NCBI GenBank assembly: GCA_017577925.1
Contig: PKQU01000110.1
Location: 1 to 6,899, forward strand
Length of the DNA stretch: 6,899 nucleotides
Direction: 5' to 3'
DNA from: Bacillota bacterium
GTDB lineage: Bacteria > Bacillota > Bacilli > Calditerricolales > Calditerricolaceae
This document shows, in pieces, positions 5,570 through 6,899 of this stretch. Within the stretch, counting starts at the first letter, position 1; every line of letters begins with the position of its first letter. Below the pieces are notes generated by a model. That model ran no database searches and had not been told where the DNA came from. It saw only the letters and a list, made by a program, of their open reading frames with translations. Both the position numbers and the translations under genes were made by a program.

Positions 5570-6823
5570 CTACACGCCCGTGGGCAATTGGGCCGCGATG
5601 CGGGCGGTCGTCCGGCGGCGGATCACCTCAGGGTCGACCGCTTTGCGGGCCACGCCCGTGCGCATCGCCGCCTCGGCCACCGCCGCCGCCACCGCCGGGG
5701 CCACACGCCGATCAAGGGGCGAGGGGATCACGCAGTCGGGCGACAGCTGTTCCTCCCCGACGAGGCCGGCAATGGCGTTTACCGCCGCCAATTTCATCGC
5801 GTCGTTGATCTCCGTCGCCGCCACATCCAGCGCGCCGCGGAACACACCGGGGAAGGCGAGGACGTTGTTCACCTGGTTGGGAAAGTCCGAACGCCCCGTT
5901 CCCACAACGGCCGCGCCGGCAGCCTTGGCCTCATCGGGCAGGATCTCGGGAACGGGGTTCGCCATGGCGAAGACGATGGCGTCCCGGGCCATCGTGCGCA
6001 CCATGTCGGGGGTGAGCACCCCGGCCGTCGAGACCCCGATGAAGACGTCTGCGCCGCGCAGACAATCCGCCAGCGTACCGCGCACGCGCTCGCGGTTGGT
6101 CACCGCCGCCATCTCGGCCTTGATCGCGTTCATTCCTTCGGGACGGCCGGGATAGAGCGCGCCGTACCGGTCACACAAGACAACATCGCCCACGCCCAGC
6201 TGGAGCAGAAGGCGCACAATAGCAATGCCCGCCGCACCGGCGCCATTCACCACCACCCGTACGGCGGAAAGAGATTTGCCGACCACGCGCAGGGCGTTGA
6301 GGAGCCCGGCAGCGGTAACGATGGCCGTGCCATGCTGGTCGTCGTGAAAGACGGGGATGCGTACCTCCGTTTTGAGCCGCTCCTCGATGGCAAAGCATGC
6401 CGGTGCGGCGATGTCCTCCAGGTTGAGGCCCCCAAAGGTGGGCTCAAGGCGCTTCACCGCCTCGACAAACGCCTCGACCTCCACCTCCCGGACACAGATC
6501 GGGACTGCATCCACGTCGGCAAACCACTTGAACAGGAGGGCTTTTCCCTCCATCACCGGCAAGGCCGCCTCCGGTCCGATGTTGCCCAGTCCCAGCACCG
6601 CCGTTCCGTTCGTCACCACCGCTACCAGGTTGCCCTTGACGGTGTAGTCGTAGACGCGGTCGGGATCGGCGTGAATCTCCTTGCACGGTTCGGCCACGCC
6701 CGGCGTGTACACCAAACTCAGGTCATGAGCGTTGCGTATCGCCATCCTGGCCTGGATCGTTAGTTTTCCTTGGTACTCACGATGCAGCTTGAGCGCTGCC
6801 TCGCGCAGGCTGAACTCCCCCAC
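5570..6823 (-). CDS. ytsJ: Malic enzyme (oxidative decarboxylation of malate to pyruvate), YtsJ type
   Basis: The enzyme converts malate to pyruvate and CO2 with NAD(P)+ in the cytoplasm. In Bacillus, YtsJ is the main NADP-linked form and supplies NADPH. The protein is about 417 residues, the size of short bacterial malic enzymes without the phosphotransacetylase tail. Numbered from the longer reading at GTG 6829: Tyr41 in SLVYTPGVAEPC and Lys96 in PVMEGKALLF are the catalytic pair. Glu138-Asp139 in NLEDIAAP and the aspartates of FHDDQHGTAI (161-170) bind the metal. NGAGAAG (195-201) is the Rossmann nucleotide loop. TGRSDFPNQVNNVLAFPG (311-328) is strongly conserved. The second Rossmann strand ends in Asp220, so coenzyme choice is not certain. 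GTG 6829 is only three bases from AAAGGAGG, whereas GTG 6823 is nine, so 6823 is preferred; the difference is two residues. It has its own promoter and lies 118 bp before the next gene. Confidence 0.95.
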   Translation of the reverse strand: MGEFSLREAALKLHREYQGKLTIQARMAIRNAHDLSLVYTPGVAEPCKEIHADPDRVYDYTVKGNLVAVVTNGTAVLGLGNIGPEAALPVMEGKALLFKWFADVDAVPICVREVEVEAFVEAVKRLEPTFGGLNLEDIAAPACFAIEERLKTEVRIPVFHDDQHGTAIVTAAGLLNALRVVGKSLSAVRVVVNGAGAAGIAIVRLLLQLGVGDVVLCDRYGALYPGRPEGMNAIKAEMAAVTNRERVRGTLADCLRGADVFIGVSTAGVLTPDMVRTMARDAIVFAMANPVPEILPDEAKAAGAAVVGTGRSDFPNQVNNVLAFPGVFRGALDVAATEINDAMKLAAVNAIAGLVGEEQLSPDCVIPSPLDRRVAPAVAAAVAEAAMRTGVARKAVDPEVIRRRTTARIAAQLPTGV

Positions 6824-6832
6824 CGTCACGTT

Positions 6833-6840
6833 CCTCCTTT
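6833..6840 (-). promoter_or_regulatory. Ribosome binding site of the malic enzyme gene
   Basis: AAAGGAGG is a full-strength Shine-Dalgarno. It is nine bases from GTG 6823 and three from GTG 6829, favouring the former. It follows directly on the leader hairpin, so folding of that hairpin leaves it exposed but close by. Confidence 0.7.
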
Positions 6841-6863
6841 TGCCCGGTTTCCGGGCATTTTTT
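6841..6863 (+). terminator. Terminator-like hairpin facing opposite to the genes, inside the malic enzyme leader
   Basis: On the plus strand TGCCCGG-TTT-CCGGGCA forms a seven-pair, GC-rich perfect stem with a three-base loop, followed by TTTTTT. This is the form of an intrinsic terminator for plus-strand RNA. On the minus strand the same hairpin is preceded by A residues and followed by AAAGGAGG, so it cannot terminate transcription of the genes. There it would be a stable 5' leader stem directly before the ribosome binding site. It could stop antisense transcripts, stabilise the mRNA 5' end, or tune translation. No plus-strand gene ends here. Confidence 0.55.
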
Positions 6864-6865
6864 CT

Positions 6866-6874
6866 ATTATAGCA
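6866..6874 (-). promoter_or_regulatory. Extended -10 promoter of the malic enzyme gene
   Basis: TGCTATAAT on the minus strand is a perfect extended -10 element (TG-N-TATAAT). No -35-like hexamer is present 16-18 bases upstream, where the sequence is GC-rich, which fits the reduced -35 need of extended -10 promoters. Transcription would begin around 6859, giving a leader of about 35 bases that starts just before the hairpin. Confidence 0.7.
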
Positions 6875-6899
6875 AAGTCTTCACAAACGGCGCGAGGGC

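Noticed and set aside
5660..5705. GC-rich run of repeated GCC/CCG triplets, considered as a microsatellite
   Set aside because: It lies inside the malic enzyme gene and encodes an alanine-rich helix (APAVAAAVAEAA) that is also Ala-rich in B. subtilis YtsJ, so it needs no other explanation.
5450..6763. A 437-residue open frame on the plus strand opposite the malic enzyme
   Set aside because: It is in the codon-aligned antisense frame of a well-conserved enzyme, is Arg/His/Gly-rich, and has no family signature. It also crosses the promoter region of the next gene.
1..6899. Mobile elements, CRISPR arrays, tRNA or rRNA genes, toxin-antitoxin or defence genes
   Set aside because: None seen. The window is filled by conserved housekeeping genes with only short intergenic gaps (none above about 140 bp).

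Overview
This window is a compact, ordinary stretch of central carbon and lipid metabolism. It is GC-rich, and every real gene lies on the minus strand, so transcription runs from high to low coordinates. In transcription order it holds: a malic enzyme (ytsJ type), a 61-residue conserved-looking protein of unknown function, accD and accA (the two carboxyltransferase subunits of acetyl-CoA carboxylase), pfkA (6-phosphofructokinase), pyk (pyruvate kinase with the extra C-terminal PEP-utilising domain), and the start of a YbgC-type acyl-CoA thioesterase cut off by the window's left edge.

The order malic enzyme-accD-accA-pfkA-pyk is the arrangement known from Bacillus and its relatives. The proteins resemble their Bacillus/Geobacillus counterparts closely; PfkA matches the classical 319-residue numbering residue for residue at all key sites. 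The base composition is much richer in G+C than Bacillus subtilis, and five of the seven chosen starts are GTG. This suggests a high-GC, possibly thermophilic, member of the Bacillales. The exact genus cannot be fixed from this sequence, and thermophily is only a guess.

Layout by region: 6841-6899 carries an extended -10 promoter and a hairpin leader for the malic enzyme. 5570-6823 is the malic enzyme. 5452-5569 holds a good sigma-A-type promoter (TTGACG-17-AATAAT) and a leader with a small inverted repeat. 4331-5451 and 3360-4334 are the 61-residue gene, accD and accA, tightly packed, with accD and accA sharing a GTGA overlap. A strong hairpin terminator follows accA at once. The 129-bp gap before pfkA also holds a perfect 6-5-6 inverted repeat and a 9-bp tandem repeat. 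pfkA and pyk are 14 bp apart and the thioesterase follows 47 bp after pyk, so these three probably form one transcript.

Together the genes sit around the pyruvate/acetyl-CoA node. PfkA and Pyk control glycolytic flux. Malic enzyme interconverts malate and pyruvate and can supply NADPH. AccDA carries out the transfer half of malonyl-CoA synthesis for fatty acids. The thioesterase hydrolyses acyl-CoAs.

I found no mobile element, CRISPR, RNA gene or defence system, and no convincing new biological system. The best leads are the small unknown protein ahead of accDA, the terminator-like hairpin that faces opposite to the genes inside the malic enzyme leader, and the inverted repeat upstream of pfkA. 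The long plus-strand reading frames opposite each gene are explained by codon composition and are not annotated.
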